In this document: positions 37,154 to 45,369 of the stretch, piece after piece
How the letters are laid out: each line of letters opens with the position of its first letter
Numbering within the stretch: the first letter of the stretch is position 1
Source: Halobacillus hunanensis
GTDB taxonomy: Bacteria; Bacillota; Bacilli; Bacillales; Halobacillaceae
Length of the DNA: 64,000 bases
Direction: 5' to 3'
Assembly: GCF_900166655.1 (NCBI RefSeq)
Contig: NZ_FVZB01000007.1
Span: 248,001-312,000, forward strand
The notes under the pieces: generated by a model
Databases searched by the model: none
Told to the model about the DNA's origin: nothing
Seen by the model: only the letters and a program-made list of their open reading frames with translations
Translations under genes and position numbers: made by a program

Positions 37154-37480
37154 ATGGATATGGGATGGTTTGCATTTATCGTATTAATCTTTGCCAGCTT
37201 TCGTTTTACAAGACTAGTCGTCGATGATCTTATTTTGGAATGGGCTCGCAAGCCGTTTGAAAAAGTAGTAACAAGTACGGATTCAAGCGGTCATACAGAG
37301 GAATGGAGAGAGCCAAGGGGGATAATCGGTGAATTCCTCCACTGTCATTGGTGTGTAGGGGTGTGGTCAGCTTTCCTCATGATCGTTATTTATTATCTGA
37401 TTCCTTACGGTGAAATAGCTCTGCTGATATTGGCATTAGCCGGTCTGCAATCCATTATCTACGAATGGAGGGAGCACTGA
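37154..37480 (+). CDS. yjcA: DUF1360 sporulation protein YjcA
   Basis: A 108-residue protein with N-terminal hydrophobic helix (about 3-20), central loop RGIIGEFLHCHWCVGVW with the conserved C-x-W-C and a C-terminal membrane region (about 75-100). DUF1360 proteins, including YjcA, are mother-cell expressed in B. subtilis; molecular role unknown. Ribosome binding site AAGGAGGAAAC. The next gene overlaps or abuts its end, so the two form an operon. Confidence 0.82.
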   Translation: MDMGWFAFIVLIFASFRFTRLVVDDLILEWARKPFEKVVTSTDSSGHTEEWREPRGIIGEFLHCHWCVGVWSAFLMIVIYYLIPYGEIALLILALAGLQSIIYEWREH

Positions 37481-37692
37481 TTGGAAAGAAGCAAAAGTCT
37501 CTCGTCAAACTGATGCAGGAAATTGACAGAGAAGTAAATCAATCAGACGGTTTAATGAAGAAACCAGAAAAGCGTTTTACAGAGTGGCAGCGAGACTTTG
37601 ATGCCTGGGAGAAGCGTTTTTCAAAAAGGATGACCAAAATCGAGAAGGAACTGAATAAGCAAATGAAGAAGATGGAAAACTTTTTTGAATAG
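37480..37692 (+). CDS. Small coiled-coil protein of unknown function
   Basis: A charged protein of about 70 residues rich in Lys, Glu and heptad-spaced hydrophobics (LVKLMQEIDREVNQ, WEKRFSKRMTKIEKELNKQMKKMENFF), so likely an alpha-helical coiled coil. The start is uncertain. GGAGGGAG at 37467-37474 is five bases before an ATT codon at 37480, while the ATG at 37465 overlaps that site and has none of its own. If ATT is used, the gene starts on the last base of the yjcA stop codon. No family recognised. Confidence 0.6.
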   Translation: MGKKQKSLVKLMQEIDREVNQSDGLMKKPEKRFTEWQRDFDAWEKRFSKRMTKIEKELNKQMKKMENFFE

Positions 37693-37766
37693 TTCGGCTA
37701 AGAACAGGAATACTTTTAAGCAAAAGGGGTATCTACTTATATAGAAGAAAGGGGGGGGAGGCTTCA

Positions 37767-38072
37767 ATGGGATATGTTCTTCCAGTCACCCACTATCAGT
37801 ATATGGATTATAAGAAACGAGTCACTCAGACGGCGAGATCACCTTTTGCTTTAGAACCTGTTTTTAAAGCTACTCTCGAACAAAAATTGGGGAACGAACA
37901 GGAGCAGCAAGGTCAACTTCAGAAAAAAGAAGACGTAAAGAATGAACGTTTGCATCCATTATACACCCCAGCGACGATTCACTATCATACCGTCCCCCAT
38001 ACTCAGAACGTTCCAGAAAAAGTTTATTCCAATGTTACCGGGAAAGGGCTTTACTTCAGTGAGAAGGTGTAG
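37767..38072 (+). CDS. Conserved hypothetical protein
   Basis: A 101-residue soluble protein beginning MGYVLPVTHYQYMDYKKRV, preceded by an unusually G-rich ribosome binding site (GAAAGGGGGGGGAGG). The middle is rich in Gln, Glu and Lys; there is no signal peptide or membrane helix. I do not recognise a named family. The MGYVLPV start has the look of a conserved Bacillales family. It lies after the coat cluster and before an MBL hydrolase. Confidence 0.65.
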   Translation: MGYVLPVTHYQYMDYKKRVTQTARSPFALEPVFKATLEQKLGNEQEQQGQLQKKEDVKNERLHPLYTPATIHYHTVPHTQNVPEKVYSNVTGKGLYFSEKV

Positions 38073-38107
38073 TCCTATTCCATGCCACCGATCAAGGAGT
38101 TTTTCCT

Positions 38108-39013
38108 ATGTCTTTTAAACAAATCAATGAACACTGTTATTATTATCACGCGGCCGTGAACATCGGGTATGTTCATCAGGGAGCGACTGGGCTGCTTATT
38201 GATACCGGAATTGATCGCTCTTCCGTAAAAAAAGTGCTCAAGGAACTCAAAGCCAGAGAGCTTCCCTTGACGCACTTATTTATTACGCATGCCCACGCGG
38301 ATCACTATGGCGGTGCTGCTTATGTGCAAGAGCATCACCACGTACATACAATAGCCCCTGTGTTGGAAGAGGCGATTCTACGAAACCCTCAGCTTGAACC
38401 GCTTTATTTGTTTGGCGGAAACGACCCATTAGAGGAAATGCAAAATAAGTTTTTGCAAGGTCCAGAGATGCAAGTAGATCAAATCGTAACAGAAGGCTCT
38501 CTGTCTTTGGGTTCATTGCAGGGAGAGGCGTATTTATTACCTGGGCATAGCTATCATCAACTTGCTCTTCACATTAAAGGTGTCTTATATGCGGCCGACA
38601 GCTATTTTAGTGAAGAACAATTGCGTAAGCACAAAATTCCGTATGTGACAGATGTGGATTTAACACTTAAAAGCCTGCACAAGCTCTTAGAACTTTCCTG
38701 TGAAGGGGCTTTGCCGGGCCATGGAGATTATGAAGAGGAATTCAAAGAGACCATTCAGGCAAATATAACGTATCATGAGCGACTCTTACACTGGCTTGAA
38801 ACTTATCTGCAGTCACATCCAGAAGGTATTACTCATGAACAAATTATTTCAGCTATGTGCCAAAATTATGAGGTGAATGCTCCTCAATTTTCTCAATGGC
38901 TGTTATTTAGAACGGCTGTTACGGCCTATCTCGTTGCCTTAAAGAAACAGGAGCGGGTACAGGATAAGGTGGAGAAGTTTCGCTGGACTTTTTACCCTGT
39001 TAGTAAGGCATAA
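38108..39013 (+). CDS. MBL-fold metallo-hydrolase
   Basis: A 301-residue metallo-beta-lactamase fold protein. Zinc motif THAHADHYGG (HxHxDH) near residue 60, then LLPGHSYHQLALH, the Asp of LYAADSYF, and GALPGHGDYEEEF with the last His, followed by a C-terminal winged-helix-like region. Members hydrolyse thioesters, lactones or phosphodiesters; substrate not deducible. The 3' end overlaps the convergent DUF421 gene by 14 bases. No clear ribosome binding site stronger than AAGGAG at about 38094. Confidence 0.88.
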   Translation: MSFKQINEHCYYYHAAVNIGYVHQGATGLLIDTGIDRSSVKKVLKELKARELPLTHLFITHAHADHYGGAAYVQEHHHVHTIAPVLEEAILRNPQLEPLYLFGGNDPLEEMQNKFLQGPEMQVDQIVTEGSLSLGSLQGEAYLLPGHSYHQLALHIKGVLYAADSYFSEEQLRKHKIPYVTDVDLTLKSLHKLLELSCEGALPGHGDYEEEFKETIQANITYHERLLHWLETYLQSHPEGITHEQIISAMCQNYEVNAPQFSQWLLFRTAVTAYLVALKKQERVQDKVEKFRWTFYPVSKA

Positions 39014-39674
39014 TAAAAAGCTGTTCACCCGGTGTGTATTCAGCCATCAAAATTTGGTCCACACTCGAAAAACTTTGGTTGCGTAATTCATTTTGCAGCC
39101 ATTGTTTATCAAATCCGGCTTCTTTCAGGTTATCCCAAATGACTTCTCCATCGCTTATAAAAATACTCGATAAAGAAACAGTAGATAAAGGGAGGTTCAA
39201 ATCTTTCCTGGTCGGCGTCTGATGCTCCGATTTCTTTAACACGGAAATCGATCCATCGGTTTCAAGTACAGCATATTGTACGTCTTTTATCGTGAACACA
39301 TCTTTAGAGCGCAATAAATGCTGAAGCTGATTAATATCTAATTTATTCTTCTTCAACTGCTTTTTCATGATTTTACCTTCATGAATGACGAGGGAAGGAC
39401 TGCCTTCGAGAAGATGCCTTGTCCCTTTGAATTTTTGAGTTATAAGTTCGGTTACGGAGATCAAAATCCCCCAAAGGACAATCATAAACGCCATTTGTCT
39501 TAGTCCAACTTCGCCGTCATAAAGGGCATTCCCCACTAGCTCGCCTAATACTAAAGCAGAGATAAAGTCAAAGGGCGTAATTTGAGTAATTTGAGTTTTC
39601 CCAAGGAGCTTGGTTATAAGAAATAGGGCGAAGAACCCAAAAATAATTTCAGCGAACATTTGTAGATAAGCCAT
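39000..39674 (-). CDS. DUF421 (YetF-type) membrane protein
   Basis: The start at 39674 (MAYLQMFAEIIFGFFALFLI) follows AGAGGAACAGG; an upstream in-frame ATG is less likely. The 224 residues have three N-terminal membrane helices with the family motif GKTQITQITPFDFISALVLGELVGN and a cytoplasmic domain with PSLVIHEGKIMKKQLKKNKLD. DUF421 proteins of B. subtilis are sporulation- or stress-linked and of unresolved function. It is convergent with the MBL gene. Confidence 0.85.
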   Translation of the reverse strand: MAYLQMFAEIIFGFFALFLITKLLGKTQITQITPFDFISALVLGELVGNALYDGEVGLRQMAFMIVLWGILISVTELITQKFKGTRHLLEGSPSLVIHEGKIMKKQLKKNKLDINQLQHLLRSKDVFTIKDVQYAVLETDGSISVLKKSEHQTPTRKDLNLPLSTVSLSSIFISDGEVIWDNLKEAGFDKQWLQNELRNQSFSSVDQILMAEYTPGEQLFIMPY

Positions 39675-39743
39675 ACCATCACCTGTTCCTCTAGCGTATT
39701 GTCTAGCTATCATTCTAGACGAAAAGGGTGGCTTCTATACAAA

Positions 39744-39776
39744 AAAGATCTGCCTGTGGTTAGGCAGATCTTTTTC
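39744..39776. terminator. Terminator between DUF421 upstream region and yjcF
   Basis: AAAGATCTGCCT and AGGCAGATCTTTTT pair perfectly around GTGGTT. T runs on both strands; it lies just after the yjcF stop (minus strand). Confidence 0.85.
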
Positions 39777-39778
39777 AT

Positions 39779-40207
39779 TTATAAGTCTTTAATCATGGTA
39801 ACGTGGGGTATGCCGGCGTCCATAAATTCTTCAGAAACTGTCTGATATCCAAGACTTTCATAAAAGCCTTCCGCATGCGTTTGGGCATTGAGTTTCGCCT
39901 TCGAATAACCTGCGTGTTTAATGACGTTTTCCATATGGTCAATCATTTGCTGGCCATACCTATGACCTCGGTGAGCTCTTTCCACGCAGATTCTCTCAAG
40001 CTTTGCATAATCTTCGATAAATCGAAGTCTGGCTGCTGCAAAGGGCTTCCCATTCAGGTAGCCGACGAGATGTTTAGCGGAATCGTCAAAGGCATCGTGT
40101 TCATCGGCTTCTGAGACACCCTGTTCATCAATGAACACATTCCGGCGTATCTGAAAGGCATCGGTTAATTCTTGAGGATTTCTAACGGTGCGGATATCCA
40201 CCTGCAT
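39779..40207 (-). CDS. yjcF: GNAT family acetyltransferase YjcF
   Basis: A 142-residue GNAT protein: RRNVFIDEQGVSEADEHDAFD at the N-terminus, AKLERICVERAHRGHRYGQQMIDHM with the acetyl-CoA loop, and AQTHAEGFYESLGYQT. The acceptor is unknown. Its start codon shares one base with the stop of yjcG (TAATG), so it is coupled. The trio yjcH-yjcG-yjcF keeps the B. subtilis order. Confidence 0.9.
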   Translation of the reverse strand: MQVDIRTVRNPQELTDAFQIRRNVFIDEQGVSEADEHDAFDDSAKHLVGYLNGKPFAAARLRFIEDYAKLERICVERAHRGHRYGQQMIDHMENVIKHAGYSKAKLNAQTHAEGFYESLGYQTVSEEFMDAGIPHVTMIKDL

Positions 40208-40722
40208 TACTCGTCACCGAATCGAAAGGTTTCGTAAACACTCCAGGCTCCATTTTCTAACTGATAAAGCAGTTGAAAGCGATCCACTTTGTCTACGATA
40301 TCAAAGCTATCCATACTTAAACTTCCATATACATCGGAAAACTCTTCATCAGAAAGCTTTTGCGCGATCGTAATGTGAGGTACAAAAGCATACTCCTGAT
40401 TATCAGGCATGGTGCCATTACGTAATTTCTCGTTCAGTTGAATAATTGGGTCAGTGGGATTGACTTTTAAATAAATCGTGTTTGTTACAGGTGAAAAAGA
40501 ACTGACCTTTGTTACTTCTACTGAGAATTGAGATGTATCTTTGGCGATTTTTTCTAACTCTGGAATAACTTCTGCTTCCAGCTTCTTTTCCTCTACTTCA
40601 AACGGTTCTTTTAGAGTAATATGTGGTGGAATCAGAGCGTAATGCGGGTCATAACGTTTACGATAAGAGTTCGCTTCATCCTGTACTTTTTTTGATGGAA
40701 AAATTGCTATACCATATTTCAT
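40207..40722 (-). CDS. yjcG: 2H phosphoesterase superfamily protein YjcG
   Basis: The 171 residues carry the two HxT motifs of 2'-5' RNA ligase/phosphoesterases, PPHITLKEPF near residue 33 and VPHITIAQKL near residue 114. These two His residues form the active site; the natural substrate of YjcG is not established. Length agrees with B. subtilis YjcG (171). The ribosome binding site is TAGGAGGGATC. It is between yjcH and yjcF in an operon. Confidence 0.93.
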   Translation of the reverse strand: MKYGIAIFPSKKVQDEANSYRKRYDPHYALIPPHITLKEPFEVEEKKLEAEVIPELEKIAKDTSQFSVEVTKVSSFSPVTNTIYLKVNPTDPIIQLNEKLRNGTMPDNQEYAFVPHITIAQKLSDEEFSDVYGSLSMDSFDIVDKVDRFQLLYQLENGAWSVYETFRFGDE

Positions 40723-40768
40723 TCGATTGATCCCTCCTAAATCTTTCTTTACACGCTACTTACGGCAA

Positions 40769-41491
40769 TTAGCCAAATATCGTTAATAAAGCTCGTTTGA
40801 AATCCTGCTGCCAGGACTTCCAGGTATGATCACCATCGAGCTCATGAAACACATAAGATAAAGACTGCTGAGATAAGTATTGTTGTAGATCGAGATTGGG
40901 CGTTAGGAAATCTTTAGTTGCCCCATCTGTCGTCTCCACAGCGGTTTCTTTATTCCCAATCGTATGGTAAATCGTCAAAGATGACAAATCTTTAGCTGAT
41001 TTTACAACTTCCATCACATGAGGATCTACATAAGGGCTTTGCATAATTACATTGCCAAATACGTTTGGAAATCGGGTTGCTGTCATTAAGGCCAGCGTAC
41101 CTGCAAGTGAATCTCCAACGAGAGTACGCCCATTTCCCATATAGAAACCGGGAAGCTCTTCTTCTAGAAAAGGAACAACTTCCCTTACTAAAAAGTTAAC
41201 ATAATCACCTTGCTTGTTTCCATCAGGATGGTACTTGTCCCGACGATCATGCTTATTATGATAATGAATGCCAATGAAAATTGTGTTTTCAATCTGTCTA
41301 TTCGCATGAAGCTGATCACTCAGCGTCGCAGCGCGTCCCATCTGAAAGTAGTCGTTTCCATCCTGCATAATACAAAAATGGTATTTATACAGGGGTGAGA
41401 AATTTTCAGGTGTGTACACTTTTAGTTTCATTTCTTCATTGAGATACTGGCTGTCGATGCTGTATTCAGTCATCTTCCCGTCTCTCCCCAT
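40769..41491 (-). CDS. yjcH: Esterase-like alpha/beta hydrolase YjcH
   Basis: The start at 41491 (MGRDGKMTEYSIDSQYLNEE) follows GGAGGTGG and gives 240 residues, the length of B. subtilis YjcH. The frame continues upstream through the tRNA gene but that is chance. The esterase D-like fold shows TLVGDSLAGTLALM with the nucleophile Ser in GDSLAG, VIMQSPYVDP, and a C-terminal DGDHTWKSW with the catalytic His. The natural ester is not known; related enzymes cleave siderophore or glutathione thioesters. Confidence 0.9.
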   Translation of the reverse strand: MGRDGKMTEYSIDSQYLNEEMKLKVYTPENFSPLYKYHFCIMQDGNDYFQMGRAATLSDQLHANRQIENTIFIGIHYHNKHDRRDKYHPDGNKQGDYVNFLVREVVPFLEEELPGFYMGNGRTLVGDSLAGTLALMTATRFPNVFGNVIMQSPYVDPHVMEVVKSAKDLSSLTIYHTIGNKETAVETTDGATKDFLTPNLDLQQYLSQQSLSYVFHELDGDHTWKSWQQDFKRALLTIFG

Positions 41492-41719
41492 TTGACCACC
41501 TCCTAACATCCGATCGAGTTCGCGCATGGAAATTCCCGTATCGTAAATCGTGTAACGTATCCCTTTTATTTTATCATATAATTGTGAAAAAAAGGAGAAG
41601 GGAACCGATTTGACCAGGTAGAAAATTTTCCAAACTAAAAAATTATCGAAATATGTTGACATTGATGTCATAGCATTGTATATTAATAGTTGTCCTAACA
41701 ACAAGATGTTACATAATAT

Positions 41720-41792
41720 GATTCCGTAGCTCAGCTGGGAGAGCGCCACCTTGACAGGGTGGAGGTCGTTGGTTCGAGCCCAATCGGAATCA
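41720..41792 (+). tRNA. tRNA-Val (anticodon GAC)
   Basis: A complete cloverleaf can be drawn: acceptor GATTCCG/CGGAATC, D arm GCTC-AGCTGGGA-GAGC, anticodon stem CCACC/GGTGG with loop TTGACAG (anticodon GAC), five-base variable loop and T arm GTTGG-TTCGAGC-CCAAT. Discriminator A; CCA is not encoded. It stands alone, which is unusual for Bacillaceae where most tRNAs are clustered with rRNA operons. Confidence 0.95.
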
Positions 41793-42108
41793 TCCATCAA
41801 AGTGCCGGAGTGGCGCGGTTTCCTATTAAAGGGGAGGCCGCGTCACTTCTTTTGTTTTTGGATTTTATCCCCCAGCATCCAGCCATGCTGCTATACGTAT
41901 ATCGGGCTACTTCCATCGTGAAAGGTATTATCACTTTTTGTAAGCTGGTGACTTTATTTGACTAACCTGTTCCATCTCTGAAAAGAAGTAGTATAATGTT
42001 ATTTGTTGTCACTTGTTAAACTAAGGAAATAAGATTCAAAAAGGAATCTGCATCTCGCTCTAGGAGATAGAAGAATAATAAATGTCAACAGACATAATTA
42101 GCTACTAT
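41793..42108. other. Gene-free stretch after tRNA-Val
   Basis: No ORF with a ribosome binding site is seen on either strand. It contains AAGATTCAAAAAGGAATCT (about 42030-42048), a short imperfect palindrome, and the end of the toxin transcript. The opposite-strand start of a toxin antisense RNA, if any, should be sought here. Confidence 0.35.
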
Positions 42109-42142
42109 TAAAAAAAGCCAAGGTGTTGGGGCACCCTGGCTG
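42109..42142 (-). terminator. Terminator of the holin-like toxin transcript
   Basis: On the minus strand AGCCAGGGTG and CACCTTGGCT pair across CCCCAA and are followed by TTTTTTT. Confidence 0.8.
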
Positions 42143-42167
42143 AAAACAGAATGAGCATGAATGACTA

Positions 42168-42245
42168 TTACCGTCTATTTTGCTGTAGAAACGCTATCAG
42201 CATACCAAAGCTCAACATTATGCTTATCGCTTCAAACGGAGTCAC
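42168..42245 (-). CDS. Putative holin-like toxin peptide (type I toxin-antitoxin type)
   Basis: A 25-residue ORF starting with GTG at 42245, preceded by GAGGTGAT: MTPFEAISIMLSFGMLIAFLQQNRR. The TPFEAISIMLSFGM pattern is the signature of the small holin-like toxins related to TxpA and BsrG, which normally run to about 30 or more residues; here the helix is short and ends in QQNRR. A strong terminator lies 26 bases downstream. In this family translation is blocked by an antisense RNA from the other strand; a promoter for such an RNA was not established. Confidence 0.7.
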   Translation of the reverse strand: MTPFEAISIMLSFGMLIAFLQQNRR

Positions 42246-42496
42246 AGTAATCACCTCACTATGAGAGAGTTACTCATTCTGTGCATAGGACTTGCACCGT
42301 TAGTGTAACATAGATTACGTTATAATTTCAGAATATTACAAAAACTGGCGAAAATTACCTAATTAAGAATACCCTATATTGGTCCGTGTTACTGTGTCAC
42401 TCCGTTTGGCAACTTCACTGTCAATGTATCCGTCTAAGGCTAAAATAAATATTTCCATTGCTACTGAGGATCATGCTCTCAATAAGTTATTTTAAA

Positions 42497-42649
42497 TTAA
42501 GGCATTCCTTTTGTGGATTGTGATGGCTTTGAGGCTTCTAATTGTTCCACCATCCATTTGATGAGCTCCTCTTCTTTATCAGTCAACTTCCTACCTAATC
42601 CCTGCTCAAAGTCTTGCACAAGTGATGTATATTCATCTGTTTTTGACAT
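42497..42649 (-). CDS. Small acidic protein of 50 residues, unknown
   Basis: ATG 42649 is preceded by AAGGGAGTGGG. The peptide begins MSKTDEYTSLVQDFEQGLGR and continues KLTDKEEELIKWMVEQLEAS, then a polar tail to GMP. The middle is an amphipathic helix with KLTDKEEELIKWM, a shape shared with small regulators that pair by a helix, such as Sin-type or anti-repressor peptides. No family is assigned. It lies in a region of gene decay but its frame is intact. Confidence 0.55.
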   Translation of the reverse strand: MSKTDEYTSLVQDFEQGLGRKLTDKEEELIKWMVEQLEASKPSQSTKGMP

Positions 42650-42809
42650 GTATATACCCACTCCCTTAATAGACATTGTAGCAATTTCCCCAATAATTTG
42701 ATAGGTGTATTTGTATTAGTGATTATTTCTTTTGTGATTTTTTTTGTAACAGATGGCAAAAGCTCCTAGTGTGCTCCTTATAAGTTACTAATAGTAGGGC
42801 TGGCAAAAA

Positions 42810-43140
42810 TCCACAGAGGTAATCCCTGCGATGTGGAAGAGTATGATGATTTAATTGAGGTGGAGGAAGAGGAAAGAGTTCTTTTTTTCAAATGGTGGGA
42901 GACAGCTTGATGGACGGGTTTAAAGTTGTGATTATCGTTGCTGCTATGCTCTTGGGTTTATGGGGGTTCCGATGGGCAAAGGCTGTACAGGCAGGTGGAA
43001 ACATGGCAACCAAGATTGTTACAAATGAATTTGTTGCTATGTTAAGTTTTGGTGAAATCTCTAGTAGTCTATCAGAAAAAACAGTGGCTACAATGTCTGC
43101 CTTGGCCTGGATTCAATCATGGATCCCCTGGTATCCGCCT
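42810..43140 (+). pseudogene. Fragment of a NupC-family nucleoside permease
   Basis: Pieces of the C-terminal half of a concentrative nucleoside transporter are recognisable. EVEEEERVLFFK is in one frame, then after a frameshift near 42891 MVGDSLMDGFKVVIIVAAMLLG and, after an internal deletion, WAKAVQAGGNMATKIVTNEFVAMLSFGEISSSLSEKTVATMSALA. The conserved helices between GLW and WAKAVQ are missing and so is the N-terminal half. It is a dead gene. Confidence 0.75.
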
Positions 43141-43189
43141 TATAAAAGGTATGGAAAAAGGCTGAGACAAAACTGAATAAAGCATAAAA

Positions 43190-43341
43190 TAGAGGTTGGA
43201 ACAAAAGTAATTTTATCAATTGAAAATCCGAACTTAAGTAAAACTGTAATTGGTGCATATAACCGCTGCGAAAATATACTTCGCTTATACAGCCTTCGTT
43301 CGTCTTTTTACTTTAGATATTTACTTATGTCCCAGCCTCTT
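43190..43341. repeat. Inverted-repeat intergenic element (GAGGTTGGAACAAAAG ... CTTATGTCCCAGCCTC)
   Basis: The ends AGAGGTTGGAACAAAAGTAA and TTACTTATGTCCCAGCCTCT are imperfect inverted repeats about 150 bases apart; the interior has further complementary segments (TTACTTTAGATATTTACTTA and AACTTAAGTAAAACTG). This fits the family of short intergenic repeats with a GGCTGGGACA end found across Firmicutes. A related GGCTGAGACAAAAC occurs at 43160 and a GGGCTGGGACAAG at 27332. It has no coding capacity. Confidence 0.7.
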
Positions 43342-43370
43342 CGGTTGACGGAAGCAATACCTATGAAGTT

Positions 43371-44480
43371 TTAAACCCCTAAAATTTGTAACTCCCTTGG
43401 AAAAGAAGTTAGTACCTTAACCTTTCCGCTTTTATTTATATAAACTTCATCTTCAACGCGTACTCCGCCAAAACCAGGGATATAAATTCCGGGTTCGATC
43501 GTAAACACCATACCTTGTTCAGCTAGACCCTCATTCTTTTCATGGATCGATGGTTCCTCATGAACCTCTATACCTAGACCATGCCCAACACGGTTGTTAA
43601 AGTAATCTCCATAACCGTGGCTGTTTATGACCTTTCTAGCTTCGATATCGAATGTTTTGACAGGGGCGCCAGCTTCTACGGAATTCACTCCAGCCTGATT
43701 GGACTTCAGGACAATGTCATAGATTTCTTTTTGCTTGTCCGCTGCCTCGCCAATTATAAATGTTCTGGTTATATCTGAACAGTATCCGTCCTTAATGACC
43801 CCCATATCAATTAATAGGAAGTCACCTTTTTGAAAAGGCCGATCACCCGGGCTGCCATGGGGAAGAGCTGATTTTTCCCCAGATAATACAGTTGTTGAAA
43901 AGGAAGGACCTTCTGCTCCGAACTTCTTCATGAGATATTCCAATTCAGCAGTTAATTCTAGTTCAGTCATCCCTATTTTTACTTTTTTAATTCCTTCTGC
44001 AAGAACCTTTTCAATGATATAGACAGCCTGTTGTACGTAACCCATTTCACTTTCAGATTTTCTTAATCGTTGTGCGTTAATGGATGGTTGGATGTCTACA
44101 TAAGAAGCTTCAGGAAAATGAGTTACTAATTGATTATGCTGATACATGCTTACACTCTTCATCTCAAGACCGAAGGATGTGATGTTCTCCCCGAGTGTAT
44201 CTTTTAGTTTCTTAAATGGGTTTTCTTCATCTGAAATCGGAACGACCTGTTTAACAATAGATTCGTCAGCAGCTACTTCTTCATCCAATGCGGGAACAAA
44301 TAAGGTGTATTCCTGGTTGCGGTTATCAGCAATTAATCCCATAAATCGTTCGTGTGGATCTGAGTTGAAGCCAGTATAATAGAATACATTTGCAGGTGAT
44401 GTAATCATAGCCACATCAATATTTTGATTTTCAAGAGAGTTTTGCAGTGTTTCTAATCTGTTTTGATAATTGATAGCCAT
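43371..44480 (-). CDS. M24 family Xaa-Pro peptidase
   Basis: A 369-residue aminopeptidase P/prolidase-type enzyme. The N-terminal creatinase-like domain (about 1-130) has SPANVFYYTGFNSDPHERFMGL. The C-terminal pita-bread domain holds the two-metal site: LLIDMGVIKDGYCSDITRT (two Asp), GHGLGIEVHEEPS (His), TIEPGIYIPGFGG (Glu) and VRVEDEV (Glu). The ribosome binding site is ATAGGAGGTTC. It is the only intact enzyme gene between 42.8 and 46.7 kb. Ordinary role: removal of N-terminal residues from X-Pro peptides. Confidence 0.93.
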   Translation of the reverse strand: MAINYQNRLETLQNSLENQNIDVAMITSPANVFYYTGFNSDPHERFMGLIADNRNQEYTLFVPALDEEVAADESIVKQVVPISDEENPFKKLKDTLGENITSFGLEMKSVSMYQHNQLVTHFPEASYVDIQPSINAQRLRKSESEMGYVQQAVYIIEKVLAEGIKKVKIGMTELELTAELEYLMKKFGAEGPSFSTTVLSGEKSALPHGSPGDRPFQKGDFLLIDMGVIKDGYCSDITRTFIIGEAADKQKEIYDIVLKSNQAGVNSVEAGAPVKTFDIEARKVINSHGYGDYFNNRVGHGLGIEVHEEPSIHEKNEGLAEQGMVFTIEPGIYIPGFGGVRVEDEVYINKSGKVKVLTSFPRELQILGV

Positions 44481-44509
44481 CGTAAGAACCTCCTATTCTG
44501 TTTGCTGAA

Positions 44510-45271
44510 TTATTTATCGTAGTGATTAATATGGATATCGAAATATTGTTCCAGGACAGACGGTTTTTCACTATTGCTGACGTTCGTCTTTTGTTTTGCC
44601 TCATGACGAGTGACGATTAAAGAATTCCCTGAAAGTGTAACACGTCCATCCAAGGTGGCCAACGATACGATTTCCCTTTGCGTAAAGTGGGACTCTGGCG
44701 AGGTCTGATTAAAATGGCAGGCTTTTTCAAACTCTGATAGTTTTCTTGGTTTCGTGTCGAGGCGAAATAACGTTTCCGATTCGCCTTGGTTATCCTGTCT
44801 TTTTAAATCATAAATTCCCTCTTTTATTTTTACCATACAGTACACTCCACTAACATCTTCCCGTGTTTCACCAGTTAAAGGAAGTGGCATCCTAACGGAA
44901 TCACCGAAACCGACATCCACTAAATACGGCTGGTCCATCTCGACAATAAGGCAAGCATGGCTCCCTTCCATGGTCCAAGAGCCGTCGGGACGCTTAACTG
45001 TAGCAGATACAAAACGGCTATTGAAACCAAGGCTTTGTAATAGCCAGTTAAACAGACCATTTAATTCATAACAAAAACCACCACGGTGGTTTAAAATTAT
45101 TTTTCGATAATAATTTTAAATATCTAATGGGATCGGAACATGGTGGATCACGTTCAAATTCTCAAAAGGGATATGTAGCATATGTTGTAACTGAAGCTCA
45201 TGAAGTGTCTCCAAAGTTACCCCCTTCGTATCAGCAAGACCCATTCGTTTTAAATACTGATCAACCTCCAT
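44510..45271 (-). pseudogene. Arylamine N-acetyltransferase with one in-frame stop
   Basis: Read from ATG 45271 (MEVDQYLKRMGLADTKG) to 44510 the frame spans 254 codons, normal NAT length, with one TAA at codon 52 (45116-45118) and no frameshift. The ribosome binding site AAAGGAGGATT is intact. After the stop the catalytic triad is complete: NHRGGFCYELN (Cys67), GSHACLIVE (His105) and YLVDVGFGD (Asp119). A protein of 153 residues could also start at Met101 but lacks the Cys. One mutation, a sequencing error, or a recent loss are the possibilities. Confidence 0.85.
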
Positions 45272-45369
45272 TACCAGAATCCTCCTTTTGATTATGGAAA
45301 ATAAACCGTATCATTCCTACTGATTCATCAATTTAATAATATCTGGATACATATTTTTTTCTTGAAGTT

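Noticed and set aside
41492-41800. N-terminal extension of YjcH by 103 residues
   Set aside because: It would run through the tRNA-Val gene and a non-conserved region; ATG 41491 follows GGAGGTGG and matches the family length.
44510-44971. Intact 153-residue protein starting at Met101 of the NAT gene
   Set aside because: It has no ribosome binding site and lacks the catalytic Cys; the whole 254-codon frame with one stop is the better reading.
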